64,000 bases of DNA, taken from assembly GCA_905116865.2 (NCBI GenBank), contig CAJHNH020006667.1, forward strand, positions 74,501 to 138,500. The letters are read 5' to 3'. The position numbers and the translations under genes were made by a program. The stretch comes from Candidula unifasciata. Its lineage: Eukaryota > Mollusca > Gastropoda > Stylommatophora > Geomitridae. The notes beneath the pieces are model-generated. The model was not told the DNA's origin. It saw nothing but the letters and a program-made list of their open reading frames with translations, and ran no database searches. Below are positions 10,816 to 30,857 of the stretch, one piece after another (position 1 is the stretch's first letter; each line of letters starts with the position of its first letter).

Positions 10816-11990
10816 CAATCAATCATGAAAGGAAAGATACATCTGCTGTTTTTGTTTCTCCTTCGAATCTTCTGCCAGCAAACCTTAAATCGGGAGGCCC
10901 ACAGACTTGACGAAAGCTATCGTGCAGACCAAATCTCTCCGTTTAACATTCATCTTTGTTTTGACTAAGGTTGTAACAGACAAAATATACACATTTGCAG
11001 GACATCAGGAGTCGCTCTTGGCAGTGGTGAAACGTCGCAGGCTAGCTTTGAATATCACTAAAACAAAATACTATCCATCTCTAAGTTATAAAGCTATCAG
11101 ATTGTTGGTAGATTTATTGCCTTCCTATTTGTGTGAAAAGTAGAAAGACTTTTTCAGCTACGACAATAATAAAAAACAAACAGAATAATCGATTGGAAGT
11201 TAAAATCCAATAGAAGTTTTTGCAGCGCTTCCTCTACCAGAAACAAAGTTAGATAGTGCAACCCAAGGAACTATGCAGGTTAGGATGTTTATTATTATTA
11301 TTCTAATGAAAGAATTTGTATCTTTGCCCAAAAATAAACAAATATCTAACCACACGTGCGCGGCAAAACACAAATAGAATATTTTTAGAGGACGAGAGTC
11401 TAACTTTGAATGTAATGAACCCTATGATTCAGGAAACACAGCAACATAACTCGCTATATAAAAATTTTTTAAAAACGTATGTAGACCATGACAACAGGTG
11501 GGCATCTTTTCTTGGCCCATTTCACATAGTGTAACTTCTATAATCTGCAAGAAGCCATTTCTACACTTGTTTTTATGCCGAAAGTATAACAAAACTAACT
11601 CAAAAATCGATAGCAACTTAAATGAGGGCAGACAACTAAACGGGCAGCGGGGAAAATAATGCCAGGGCCCACAAAGGAAAGAAAATCGATACGCCAAATG
11701 TGGATGAACTGATTGAATCCAAGTGATCAGCAAGCACGACCCACAAGAACACCCCTTGTTCTGTAATTCCCATGGTAGATTGCGTTAATAAGCATGCAGT
11801 GTGGACAATTAGACACAAAGGCTTTTATTCCCTATAAAGATATGAAAAGGGATTAAACGAATTCGCCTTGAAATGCAGAAAAATCCTGCACGCTTAACTA
11901 TTTCCAACTTAATCATTAGTAAACAGCCTTACGTTTGCTGCAAATATAGTTTCTGCCGGTAGCAGTTATACCAGAGTTCACTGTCCGGTG
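10816..11990. other. Unassigned sequence
   Basis: AT-rich, with short open frames lacking motifs. No NMNAT exon could be identified here. Confidence 0.4.
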
Positions 11991-11994
11991 TGAG

Positions 11995-12260
11995 TTCTGG
12001 ATTCCCACTGGCGTGGAGGGGAAAAAACACTTGATTAATGCCTTTTAACAAGCGTGTCGTAAAAGGTGACGGATTAAGGGTTTGCTGAAACCAGATGTAT
12101 TTCCTCAACATACTAATGTCTAGCTCTTGACAGACTTGTTAGCAGTTGACTTTATTTTACAGTCTAAGTTTTCTACTGGATTAAGTAGCTGATTTCACAC
12201 ACTAAGTATCCTTAGTCGCCTCTTACGGCATGTGTGGTTGGGTATAAGCTATCTTGCTTA
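11995..12260. mobile_element. Fragments of 'beta' type short repeat
   Basis: Plus strand: ACAAGCGTGTCGTAAAAGGT, GACGGATTAAGGGTTTGCTG and AAACCAGATG resemble 54050-54235. About 100 bp further a minus-strand piece reads CATGCCGTAAGAGGCGACTA (12230-12210). Confidence 0.5.
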
Positions 12261-12611
12261 AATTGTTTGCTTTCCCTATGAACTGTGGTAAGAAAGGACG
12301 GAACCCAGGTCTCTCTCTACTATATCTTTCTTTCAATATCTTTAAGTAATCTTAAATTACACATCATCAACATGTGTCATGCCGACAAGCACAAGTCCTC
12401 TCATATGTTCACCAGGACTGTAGATCAGGGTTGTTTTCTTGTCAGCCCCATGCTATATGGCCAAGCCTTCCAATTATTTATCTCTTTGTCTTCCCCTTAC
12501 TCCCCCCCCCCCACCCCCATCAAATTCAATAGTTGTTACCAAATTGTCAAATTCTCATTACATGTTCATAAAATGTTGACTGTCCCATCTAAATTCTGTG
12601 ATCAGTTTATA

Positions 12612-12905
12612 GCCTCCCCGTGTGGGTTCCGGAGCCCAATTATGAGGAAACTAGACAAAAGTAGACCCATGCCTGCCCAAAAGCATGTCATTAGAGTCAA
12701 CTAATTGGGAGCTTCCTTCGAAGTCGGAGTACATCTGTCTGAAAGGCAAGGAACCAACAACAGTCTACATGCAAATGAGTCAGATCTGTGAAACAGATGC
12801 ACACGCAAAAGTCAGGTTCTGAAACAGGACTACAGTCCAGAAGTGGACGAACAACCAGAACTTCCCACCAGAGCTTACAGCCAGTGAACTCTAAGAATAA
12901 GAATA
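12612..12905 (+). mobile_element. Short interspersed repeat 'alpha', ~290 bp
   Basis: Starts CCCCGTGTGGGTTCCGGAGC; landmarks AGCATGTCATTAGAGTCAAC, TTCCTTCGAAGTCGGAGT, AAGGAACCAACAACAGTCTA, GTGAAACAGATGCACACGCA, CAGCCAGTGAACTCTAAGAA. Further copies are at 14390, 19446, 21738, 36880, 40865 and 56690. There is no coding capacity; it is probably a SINE or other non-autonomous retroposon because better copies end in an (AAG)n-type tail. Confidence 0.8.
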
Positions 12906-13224
12906 AGTTTATGACTTTTTGTTTCTTTTTTGTTTTTTTGTGAGGAATTCCTCAGTTTGTTTAACTCTGTTGTATACTATGAGTATCTGACCCTATTTCT
13001 TCTTCTTAGAATGTACCGGCTGTGAACACAGGTGAAGAGTTCAGACTGTTCATCCACTTGTAGACTTTATAGTCTTGTTCTGGGACTTCAGTTTTATGTG
13101 CACATCCATTTTACAGATCTGGCTTATTTGTATGCAGACTGTTGGTACCTTTCCTCTTGGACAGAGGCACTCTGACTCCAAGGAAAAACCTCTAATTAGT
13201 TGCTTTTTACAACATGCATTAAAA

Positions 13225-13345
13225 AAAAAGTAAAGATCCCTTTCCACGCCTTTAGGCGTATCAGGCATATGGTAAAAACGCCCATATTTTTTACAGACCA
13301 TCAGCACTCGATGGGTAATGTGGTCAGCATTACGCCGTTACAACA
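13225..13345 (-). mobile_element. SINE 3' fragment (family with 'gamma' core)
   Basis: The minus strand reads TAATGCTGACCACATTACCC, GAGTGCTGATGGTCTGTAAA, and CATATGCCTGATACGCCTAA, ending in a GGGATCTTTACTTTTT tail. It matches the 3' half of the copy at 56265-56555. Confidence 0.8.
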
Positions 13346-13384
13346 TGCATGTTATAGGGAAATGGGTTCTTTTTTTTTCTCTCT

Positions 13385-13530
13385 CCCTTCAAGGTATTTC
13401 AGGATCCTCACCAGTGCTACAGAGCCTGTGCACTGTGCTATGCTTCTTAGGACTCAGATTTTAATTAGAAGAAGAAAGGAACACTTATGGGTGTGCCATG
13501 ATGGTGATCCGTTGTTCAAACGTTAAACCT
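13385..13530 (+). mobile_element. SINE 3' half, same family as 7220-7645
   Basis: It contains AAGGTATTTCAGGATCCTCA, AGTGCTACAGAGCCTGTGCA, AGAAGAAAGGAACACTTATG and ends GTGATCCGTTGTTCAAACGT. The tRNA-like head is missing. Confidence 0.8.
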
Positions 13531-13624
13531 TTTCTCTTCCCTAATGTGGCCAGGAAACCCACACAGGGATGGCCCTGTTTTACACTTCGAAGTACACTGT
13601 TTATATTATGCTGGTTGTTTTAAA

Positions 13625-13815
13625 ACCAATTAACATTCAGTGGATGATGTGATCATTATCAAGTCAGCTGCCTGTATTTCTAGTATTATTTCTCGGTAAT
13701 CGTTAAAGACGGGGTCAAACTGGGAGCAGTCATTTTTTTTTTTAAACTGATCCTGGAGTGAGATTTGAACACATGACCACCAGGCGGACAGACAAGTTTC
13801 CTGCCAGTGCACTTT
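13625..13815 (-). mobile_element. SINE of the gamma family, minus strand
   Basis: Reversed, it shows a tRNA-like head (GTCCGCCTGGTGGTCATGTG, TTCAAATCTCACTCCAGGAT), a T-rich linker, and a body with AATACAGGCAGCTGACTTGA and GATCACATCATCCACTGAAT. Confidence 0.6.
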
Positions 13816-14230
13816 ACAGATTTCAACAGGAAGTAAATATTATACAATGCTGTGTAAGATTACATAAACTGTCTTGAAACCAGCCACAATAAACATCTAA
13901 ATAAAATATAATTAATTAAAACCTCCAACATGTGAGCAGTGCCATTCAGCTATTTGACATAAGATAATGAAACATGAAGTCAACCTTAAAACATGCTAAC
14001 TTCAAACACACACAAAAATCAATTCAGCAGAGTTAACTTTCATAGCACTATTATCTTTTAAAAAAAGCAACACTTACACTGTACATCATTTGAACAACTA
14101 AACAAAATCTGTCCCTTTGCAAATTTCCTGATAAAGTAACAACTACTTAAATCATACCACACATACTAATTTACAGAGTACACACAAAATAAAATCACAC
14201 GATACTGAAATATGTTTTTTAAATACTTAC

Positions 14231-21379
<7,149 letters not shown>

Positions 21380-21737
21380 GTTCCCCAATATAAATAATCA
21401 GATAATGCCATGCAGCCAGCGACGATTCGCGACTACAACTAAAATTACATTTTCGGCTTCTGTATCCAAAACTTTGCTAATTCTGTTAAATCTTAGTAAA
21501 ACTATAAATTATTTAAATGAATTCAGTTTTAAGCAATATTTAAGTTAAAATATATTTTTTTAGTGTCTCTCTACGATGAAAAAAAGAGGCTGCAATCCCA
21601 AATAATTATATAAACAACATTGAGAGAGCCTTTCTTGGAATGCCAAGAATTCCTGGAACGTCCAAAGATTCAGATAGCCACCTACTGATCACCGCATTCT
21701 CCGGGATATCCTGATGAAAAAGAATAATTAAAACATC

Positions 21738-22020
21738 CTCGTATGGGTTCCTGGATCCCATTTTTGGGAGAGAAAAGACCCACTACTGCCATATCAAGCA
21801 TGTCGTAACAGACAACAAATAAAGGCCTTTTCGTCAGAAGTCGCAGCGTATTTACCAGAGATGCGAGGAAAAAACAATCTTAATACAGATAAGCATAAAT
21901 GTAAAACCGATGTGCACGAAAAATTCAAGTTCTTGGACACGATTAAAGTCCAGAAGTGGACAACAACTAGAATTTTTCCGCCGGAGTTTACAGTCGGTGG
22001 ATTTGATTTGATTTGATTTG
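21738..22020 (+). mobile_element. Short interspersed repeat 'alpha' with (TTTGA)n-like end
   Basis: Head CCTCGTATGGGTTCCTGGAT, then AGCATGTCGTAACAGACAAC, TAAATGTAAAACCGATGTGC, TTTACAGTCGGTGGATTTGA. The 3' end abuts the (ATTTG)n end of the RNase H module at 22023. Confidence 0.75.
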
Positions 22021-22022
22021 AT

Positions 22023-22463
22023 TCAAGAACCGACATCACAGCACCCGGGGCATTCCCATAAGCGCTCCGTCTCCATCTTCAGCAGCCAGCGAAGAGTTCC
22101 GATACTAATGGTGCCAGTAGCTTTCTGATTAAATGTCTGTCTTGCCTTTCCTCTGAGCCTTGAGCTTCTGCCAGAACCTCTCGTCACCCCCAACTGCACC
22201 AATCTCACCAAACTGTGGTGATCCATCTGCTCCTCCGCACTGTACACGCTCTCCCACAAGGCACTAACCACGTCTGCCCTATCATGCAGCAGTATTTCAC
22301 CAAGTTGTGCAGAGCCAGCCAGTCTGTCCGCCTGTTCATTTCCCAACACACCGGCGTTACCCGGTGAAAAAATCCAGACAATACTCCTCACTCGTGTCCT
22401 CCGCAGCGAAGCATGCCACTCTGCACGAAGCATGCCTGTTCTGATCCTCCTCAGCATGCCCAT
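22023..22463 (-). mobile_element. RNase H-zinc finger module, second half of RNase H to stop
   Basis: A 146-codon open frame without stops. It contains [40 protein letters not shown] (the last RNase H block, H/N-x-G...ADRLA), a helical linker, RQTFNQKATGTISIGTLRWL and the cysteine motif RLWECPGCCDVGS. The expected His in 'PGHAG' is Asn. The 3' end has an (ATCAA)n run at 22010-22022. No RT precedes it: the upstream LINE at 22570-24440 has its own C-terminus and tail. Confidence 0.8.
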
Positions 22464-22569
22464 GAATCAGTTACAATTACAATGTGTGTGAGTCGGTGGA
22501 TGATAAGAAGAAGAAGAAGATTAACAAAACCAGAGGAAAAAACTCGTCAGGACCAGACATCCATCATTG

Positions 22570-24440
22570 TTTCTTCTTCTTCTTCTTCTTCTTCTTCTCT
22601 TCCTCTTTTACCGCTGTGGGTGTCGAGGGAGATATAAGGTTCTGTTTCTAGCTCTTCTGGCTGCCTCGACCATAGGCATATCGTGCTGTTGTAGAGTTTC
22701 TCTGATGTTATCCTTCCATCTAATTCTTGGTCTACCCCGTGGTCTACGTCCTTCTTCTCTTTCCATGTATGCTTTGTATGGTATGGTGTCACAAGGCATT
22801 CTCTCTAAGTGGGCAAACCATTTCACTTGCTGTCTTTGTATGTAATCCAGAATTAGTTCTGTGCCGACTTGTTCTCTTATGATCTCATTCCTGATCTTAT
22901 CTCTTATGGTCACTCCTACAGCCCTTCTCAGACATCTCATTTCCGTGGTTACTAATTTTCTTTTATGGTTTGTTGTGAGTGACCATGTCTGGCACTGGTA
23001 GCACAGAGTTGGAATAAATATGCTTTGAATAAGATGTCTCTTTGTGCTGACTGGGATTGTCTTATGCTGTAAGAGGGGGGTTAGCTGTCCCAATACTTGG
23101 TTTGCTTTACTGCATCTAATGTCAATTTCTTTATCCAATTTCCCATCTTCGGTAAATGTAGTTCCCAAATATTTAAACTAAGATGCCTGTTTAATGCCTT
23201 TGTATTCCATTGCTATGTTTAGATCTGTCTTCTTTTTTCCTACTGACATTACTTCTGTCTTTTCAGTGTTGATTCTCATATTATTTGTTTTACATTCTTC
23301 ATTCATGGATGTTAGATGTTGTTGCAATTTCATGGCTGTATCTGCTATCAAGGCCTGGTCATCTGCAAAGAGTAATTCGTTGATCTTACTAAGATTTTCA
23401 TTCAAGGGCTTGGCATTCTTGCATATACTGTCGATGTAGGTGATAAACAGCAGTGGTGATAAGACACACCCGTGTCTTACTCCAGAAGTCACTGTGAAAG
23501 GATGAGATGTTCCCTGATTTTTTTCTAACTACACTTCTACAATCCCTGTATAAACTTTTGCACACTTCGATGAGGTGTTCGCTTTCTCCATATCTTGCCA
23601 TTATTTTCCATAACAATTGTCTGTCGACTCTGTCAAATGCCTTCTCCTGGTCTACAAATGCCACAAATAAGTTCTTATTGTATTCAATGTTCTTTTCTAT
23701 TAACTGTTTAAGTGTGAAGATTGCATCTGTGCAGCTTCTATTTCTCCTAAATCCCATCTGTTATTCTGCCAGCTGTGGTTCTATCATTGGTCTCAGTCTT
23801 GTTTCTATTATCTTGGCATACATTTTGCCAACATGGCTTAAAAGAGAGATGCCTCGATATTGACCACATTCTCGTTTGCTTCCTTTGTTCTTCCATAATG
23901 GTATAACTATTGTATGTTGCCAATCAATAGGGGCCGTTTGTTGTACCCATGCTGCATTGAATATTCTGTGAAGCCATCTGTTGCTGCTTTCACCTGCTGC
24001 TTGAATTATTTCTGTTGGTAATTTATCAGCTCCCGGTGCTTTATATTTGGGAGCCTGTTTAATGACTTTTTCTATTTCATCCATTAGTATGTGTGGTTCT
24101 AACACTGTTGCTCTGTGCTCTTCAGTTGTTCTTTCCTGATGATCTCCTATAGGATTAAAGAGCTCAGTGAAGTATTCCCTCCATCTTTCTGCTATCTCGG
24201 GTGGATCTATCAATGGCCTTCCTGTCTTATCATTAATTATTTCAGTGGGGTTGTAGCTCTCATCTCTTTTCCGCATATTTTTAACTACTTTGAAAAATGT
24301 TCTGCTGGCTGTCTTCTCATTTTCTGCTAGTGACTCACCGAAACGTTCCCAGGATGCTTGTTTTGCTTTCTTGACACTCCTGTTTGTTTCTCTCCTTTGC
24401 AGTCTATAGTTTATATAATCTTCTTCTTTCTTTAAATTTT
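22570..24440 (-). mobile_element. RTE-like LINE, RT to C-terminus, 5'-truncated, three frame breaks
   Basis: Minus-strand blocks in order: [174 protein letters not shown]. The catalytic box reads FADDQ, as in related elements. Stops or frameshifts fall near 23760, 23490 and 23175. It ends in a (GAA)n tail at 22570-22600. There is no endonuclease domain in the copy. Confidence 0.92.
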
Positions 24441-25741
24441 ATCCACTGTTTATATAAGTCTTTTTTCTTTTTAATTGCTTCTTTGCATCATTGTTTGCCA
24501 CGTTAATAAAAGGGGGGAGGGTGAAGGAGTGTCTGTAGCTGATCTGGAAAAAAAGCAGCGTATTACCAGGAATCTGTCGATTAGTGAAAGGAAATTGAAG
24601 ATTCCCACATACACGCAAAAGAATGTTGCATGAACAATCGCTATCAACGAAGAAAAAACAAGATTACCCCATATATACAAAACGATTCCTAAAGTACTTT
24701 TGTTTTGCTCCTTGATAATGACTTTGATCGAAAGGTTTGCTTGAATTTGTGCAATCCATCGCCTCAAGGCTTTCTCTCCCTGGCGGTACGCAGTACCTGT
24801 ACCTTTTTATGCATCATTTTAGAACTACTATAATAGATCCCTTTATGGTGAGTACCGGCACCCTTTTAGACACTTTTTGGTGAGTAGCGACACCGGTTTT
24901 GTTCCACTAGAGTTAAAGCTCTGTCTCCGTTTTGTTAAACTTCCTAATCATATCTTCTTATGCGTTCATTTTTTTTTTTACGTTATAGGAAAAGAGAAGA
25001 ATGCAACGCTAACCCCCCCCCCCCCCCGCCCAAATGTGGAACCCTCAAGGACCTGTGCCGCCAAGTTCTAACGCCTAAACACTATGTGTCCGAATTACAT
25101 TTTGAATTTGTCCGTCTCTTCAGCAGGACAAATCAGTGTACTACTTTGCGAAGTTGTTACACATACTCTAACTAGTCTATTTATGTGGTTGAACGAGGTA
25201 TCTAGGTTGTACAATGTTGGATTCGGATTTTTGAGTTGCGGGGATGTTTAAAAACAAACACTACAGGCTATAGGTGTGTGTACGTGTGTGTTTGTTTGTG
25301 TGTTGTGTTTCGGGAGTCTTAAATCACAGTTAACAATACCCCACAGAAGAAATGTGTTCTGTGCGTTAAATCTACTGACTTGCTTTCTCCTGTAGTCCCC
25401 CTTCCCCACCACCATACACAAAGGTTTTTTTTTTTTTTTTATGTTCTGAGAAATAATTTAAAAAAATAAAAAACGTATATTGTGTTTTCATCTAGCATCA
25501 GTTCATGTAGTTTTTAAAAATTTGTTTTTTTATTTTTTATGACGTTCGTGAGGCCAAAAGTCATATTGGTTCAGTTCCTCACATTTCAGTGCTACCGGGC
25601 AATATATTCCTGATGCTAAGTAACCTATTTTGAACAATACGGAATTCGCCTAGAGGATTAAACAATTATCATAGCGGGGTCTGGAAAAGGGGGGGGGGAG
25701 AGGGGTGTTACTGTCATCTAGACTAATAGTTTTCTCATTTG

Positions 25742-25745
<4 letters not shown>
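24441..25745. other. Unassigned sequence
   Basis: No exon, RNA gene or known repeat recognised. C/G homopolymer runs at 25012-25027 and 25688-25698, T run at 25424-25440. Confidence 0.4.

Positions 25746-25746
<1 letters not shown>

Positions 25747-25806
<60 letters not shown>
25747..25806. repeat. (TA)n microsatellite at the LINE 3' end
   Basis: About 60 bp of pure AT dinucleotides, abutting the 3' end (minus strand) of the LINE at 25807-29330. Confidence 0.95.
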
Positions 25807-25809
<3 letters not shown>

Positions 25810-28800
25810 ATTGATTGGCACCTTTCCGTCTTTCCAGACGATAGTGTTATGTTGCGCTATGAGGAGACATGAGACTCACAGCCCATGGCGACGGCGAGTG
25901 TGACTAGCAAGACCCGCCCGTCTCAAGAAAAGTCTTGCACAATGATAGCACGGGATTTCAGGACCATTGTTGTCAACATTTGTGTTTAATTCCTTTCTTT
26001 TCAGACGCTTAACTCTCATCCTTTCAGCAATCATTTCTTTCTTCACTCTCATTCCCTTCCTGATATGCCCTTTCCACACAACACGGTCCATGGAATCCCC
26101 CCCCCCCCAAAAAAAAAAAAGAGTCCACCTCAATACCTGTATCATTCATGTCCCGCTTGCACATATCTTTATACCGTAGTAGAGGTCAGCCTCGACATCG
26201 TCTTCCTGTCTTTAATTTGCCATAAAGGATGTCCTTAGGGATTCTGCCATTCTCCATTCTCCAGGTGTGACCCAGCCACCTGAGCCTTTGTAGACTGAGC
26301 ATGGAAAAGACTGTTGTAGTATCTGCTCTTTTCAGTACCTCAGTGTTTGTGATTTTGTCCTGCCACTTAATGCCAAGTGTTCTTCTTAGGCATCGCATGT
26401 GAAAGCTATTTAGCCGTCTCTCTTGATGCAAATAGTTTGACCAAGTTTCACTGCCATAAAGCAAAGTGCTGAGAACACAAGTCTGATAGACAAGAGTTTT
26501 TGTTTTAATTGTGAGCTTTCTGTTCTCCTAAACTCTCTTTGTCAGTCTGCTCATTGTTGTTGCTGCCTTACCTATCATGACGTTGATTTTTTGGTCCAGC
26601 AATAGTTTACTATTTACAGTGGAACCCAGATAGGTAAAATGGTCTATTGGCTCAAGCTCTTCACCGTCAATGTAGACTGTAGGTCTGTCATTAACACCTT
26701 GCACCATAACCTTTGCCTTCTTTTTGCTGACTGTTAGTCCAAATTCACAGCATGCATCAGCAAAGGCAAAGAGTAAACATTGCAGCTCCTCCTCTGAGTG
26801 GTTGTTTTTGCGGCATCATCTGCAAACAGCAGCTCTCTGATAAGTAGCTTTCTTATCCTGGTTTTGGCCTTCAGCCTGCGAGCATTGTAACGGCTGCCAT
26901 CAGATCGAAAATGAATGAATGTGCCACCCTCCTAATCTCGAAAGGCATGTGTCAAAAGAAGTGAAAAGTATATTCCAAAGAGGGTAGGAGCAAGTGCACA
27001 CCCCTGCTTCGCTCCATTTTTTATTACAAATTCCTCTGATGTTACACCATCAAAGTTGATTGTACCTTTCATACCTGTGTGGAACGACTCAATAATGCTC
27101 AGTAGAGTAGGTGGATACCCAATCTTCTTCAGTGCGCTGAACAGACTTTTTTGACTAACCAAATCAAATGCCTTGGTAAGATCAATAAAAGCAACATAAA
27201 GTGTTTGATTTTGTTCACGGCAATTTTCCTGCAACTGTCATTAAAAAAATATGTCAGTGGTAGATCAGTTTCTACGAAAGCCACACTGGGACTCCGGGTA
27301 AACGCGGTCCCCCAGGATATTGAGTCTTCACAGAAAATTCTCGCAAGCACTTTTCCAACAGTACACAGCAGTGATATTACCCTGTAGTTATTGCAGTCAC
27401 TCCAATCACACTTGTTCTTGTACATAGTTATGATGCTTGCATCTTTGAAGCCTTGGGGAACCTGTCCCTCTTGCCAGCAGAGTGTTATTATCTGATGAAT
27501 GTGTGGGGTTAGAATGTCTTTCCCACTCCTGATGATTTCAATAGGAATTCCATCTCTGCCTGGGGCTTTCCCAAGCCAATTCATCAATAGCATTCCTAAC
27601 TTCTACAGCTGTTGGAAATGTGTCCAGATAGTCAAGAGTTGGTAGCGTCTTCGTGGCATTAAGAGCACCATCTGTTAGTTTAGTATCAACTGAGTATAGC
27701 TCCTGATAATGTTTCAACCCTCTATTTAGATGCTTCTTCTTGTCATTAATAATCTCCCCATTCAAACTCTTTAGTGGTGCACTTTTCTTAATAGTAGGAC
27801 CCATGGCCTTCTTTATCTCCTCATACATGACTCTAACATTACCACTACTGCTAGCATTTTGAAGACTTTCACACAACTGTATCCAGTAGTTGTTGGCACA
27901 CTGCCTAGCTACCTTTTGCAAATGATTTCTAGCTGCTCTTAATTCAATTAGAGTGTTCCTTGTTGTTCTTTCCTTGTTTCTGAGAAGTATTACCTTTCTG
28001 CTGTCAATTAAAGGTTGGAGTGTCTGTCTATTTGCTTCAAACGAGTCCTTACTTCTATGTTCTCTTATCCCATAAACTGATACAGCTGTTTTGTAAACAG
28101 TCTCCTTGATTGCATCCCATTTTAGGCTTGCTGTAAAGTTATCCTGGATATTAGTGAAAGCATCTTCAAGGTGTTGTTAAAACTCAAAACATTTTACAGG
28201 GTCTTTAGTTTTGGAAATATTTAACCTAGGGATATATTTGTTTTTTGAAGTGAAAATTCTCTTTGGTTTCATCCGAACTCTTGCAGAAACTGAGGAATGG
28301 TCAGTATCACAGTCAGCGCTGTGGCAGCTGCGAGTTAATGATACACAGTTCAAGTGCTGCCTCTTTGTGAGAATAAGGTCCAGCTGGTGCCAATGGTCAG
28401 ATCTTGGATGTTTCCATGACACCTTATGGTGGTCTTTAGTTTTGAAAAAGGAGTTCGTTATGCACAAGTCATTTCTAATGCAGAATTCCAGTAGTCTCTG
28501 CCCATTTTCATTCATTTGGCCAACATTATATTTTCCAAGACAAACTGGCCATGAGTTTGAGTCTGACTCTACGCTAACATTAAAATCACCAAGTATATAG
28601 ATGCCGTCAGATTTAGGAATTGCTTTCACTGCATTATCCAGTTCCTAATAAAAAGAATCCTTTGCGTCCTCTGTTGGTGTTAAAGTGGGTGCATATGCAG
28701 TAACAGGGGTAATAAAATCGCTTGAGGTAGACAATCGTATGGATAATATTCTGTCACTTCCTTCAGTTGGGCTCCCAACTGATCCCAACAATGAACTCTT

Positions 28801-29330
28801 TACTGCAAATCCCACTCCGTACATCCTGATTTCTTCCTGGCTTCTGCCTTTCCAGAAAAATGTAAAATTATTTTCTCTTACGAACCCATCCTCTAACAGA
28901 CGGGTTTCCTGTAGGCAAGCAATATCTATGTCAAGTTTGTTAAGTTCGGCATAACTATAGCCGTTTTTCTCACATCATTAATGTTTTTCAGGTCAGTGGA
29001 AAACCCGAGACACATGGTCCTAACGTTCCAAGAGCCAAGTCGAAGCTTGGAGTTATATTTCTTTTGATTGACTGGTGCATTGGTTTTTACAGCCTGCAGT
29101 TCGGATTTTGTCCTAGCTCCAAGCACCAATTGAAGCATACAAGCTGTGACGGATCAACGCCTTATTGGCTAGGGGCTGCCTAGCTTGAGGCAGGCGGTAG
29201 TTGATCAGTGACATTTGAAGATGTCTCCCACCGTCAGAGGCAGCCTGTGGCGCCCTTGTCTACGCCAACTGACAAGGACTTATAACCCGTAACTGCGGGA
29301 CTGAGCCTCGAGAGGCAGGGGGTAAGAAGT
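25807..29330 (-). mobile_element. RTE-like LINE, nearly full length, decayed: endonuclease, RT, zinc finger
   Basis: Minus-strand blocks: KLRLGSWNVRTMCLGFSTDL (endonuclease start), GIYILGDFNVSVESDSNSWP, DLCITNSFFKTKDHHKVSWK, HQLDLILTKR, CDTDHSSVSARVRMK, then a linker, RT blocks GKAPGRDGIPIEIIRSGKDI, FKDASIITMYKNKCDWSDCN, CREQNQTLYVAFIDLTKAFD, KNGAKQGCALAPTLFGIYFS, MLYGSETWSNYLHQERRLNS and the finger CYHCARLF...SHTRRRHG. The stretch with the catalytic (F/Y)xDD is frameshifted. 3' end AAGGTGCCAATCAATCAA. The 5' untranslated part reaches about 29330. Multiple stops and shifts: dead. Confidence 0.9.
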
Positions 29331-29951
29331 GTTGGTGTTGTGGGTAGTGGGTTCCCCCCCCCCCCCCCTAACTTCACCCTAGGTCTAGTGAATATCTGTT
29401 CACGAAAGGAGCGTCCATTGTGGTGTCAGCCTCTTGACCTAGCAAAACCTCTCTTACCTCAAGACCATTGTGCGTGGCGAAGAGTCACAGCCTCCCCGAG
29501 GTAGTCCTGGTAACTGCGGGTGCGAATCCCCAGGCAAAACACAATGGATCTAGAGGAGCAAACCTCGATTATAAACCCGGTGCACCACACCGTACTGCCC
29601 CCTGTGGGAGGGAAGGAGCCAGAAGTGTGCTGAACAGTCTTAGGAATGGAAACAAGTATGCTAACCCCCCTGAATACCGGAAACTACCGTGAAGGCACAG
29701 GAACTCAGGACGTGACGATCCAGTTGCCCCAACTACTCATGCTTAGGCCATGCTTAGAGCCATGAAGAGCTCAGCGAAACCTGCAGGCAATCTGGTGGCA
29801 GGGAATGAGCACACTGTGAGCCCCACCTTAGCTACGTGTTAAAGAGAAAGGCAGAAACACAACCCATATTTCCTTTAGTACTGGTACAGGGCATTTCTAG
29901 CTGCTGCCCGGGGAGGTAGGTAATCCACAGACACCCCAGCACCACAATGCC

Positions 29952-30857
29952 ATGAATATGTCAAAATTTAAGAATACATACGAGATCGGTCGTCGCCTCG
30001 ACTATCAAGGCCCGCGCCAGACAGTGGGAAACCAGGCTGTAATGTGCGAAAAATTGGCTACTGGAAAATTTGAAATAAATAGGAAAATCAGACACCCCAG
30101 GAGGAGGAAGAGTGGGATGGAGGCCAAAGAGAACTCAGACAGCACAGCAAAAAATACACAGATGCTCAATATTCTGCAGCTGAACATCTGTGGAATAGGA
30201 AATAAGAAACTTGAACTTGCCAAACTGCTAAACAACCACAGGGTACACGTGGCTGCCCTACAAGAAACCCTGCATAAAGACTCTGATCTGCATCTCACTG
30301 GATATACTAGTTATGCCTGTAAGTGCAATGACTGCCGGGGCATAGTGACCTATATCAGAAATGACATACAAGGAGATATAACAATGCTGTCGACATCTCA
30401 CCCTACAGATGTGCAAAAAATAACTATCTGGCACAATGGAAGCAAATATACGATATACAACGTGTACAGCCCACCTCAGACAACATGCAACATACCAGAA
30501 CTATACAAGACACAGTACCATAAAACCCTTCTTGTTGGTGACTTCAACGGACACTCGCCACGTTGGGGTTACCCTGACTACAATAGCACAGGGAAATACA
30601 TCGAAGATACTTGTGAAACAACTAACCTATTAGTGCTGCAGGACACAGAGTCTACACCTACACTGTTACACAGGGCCCACCTATCTCTCAGCCGACCAGA
30701 CCTGACCATCTGCTCATCCAACTTAGCAGACGCAAGCTATCCCCAAGTCCTGGACGACATAGGAAGTGACCACAAACCTATACTCACAACTGTAAGCACC
30801 ACCGCTAAATTACGCTTCAAGCAGAGAACCCGTTGGAATTTCCGAAAAGCAAACTAG
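29952..30857 (+). pseudogene. LINE endonuclease part of the ORF, ends at in-frame TAG
   Basis: 301 codons. A basic N-terminal segment (KFEINRKIRHPRRRKSGMEA) precedes the AP-endonuclease domain, whose LQLNICG, ALQE, GDFNGHS and SDHKP motifs carry the metal and catalytic residues. The TAG at 30855 lies at the junction between endonuclease and RT, where a Lys, Glu or Gln codon would be expected; a one-base change is enough to explain it. The frame then continues without a break into the RT part. Confidence 0.9.

Noticed and set aside
12285..12704. 139-codon plus-strand frame
   Set aside because: No domain, no splice context, and its end lies in an alpha repeat.
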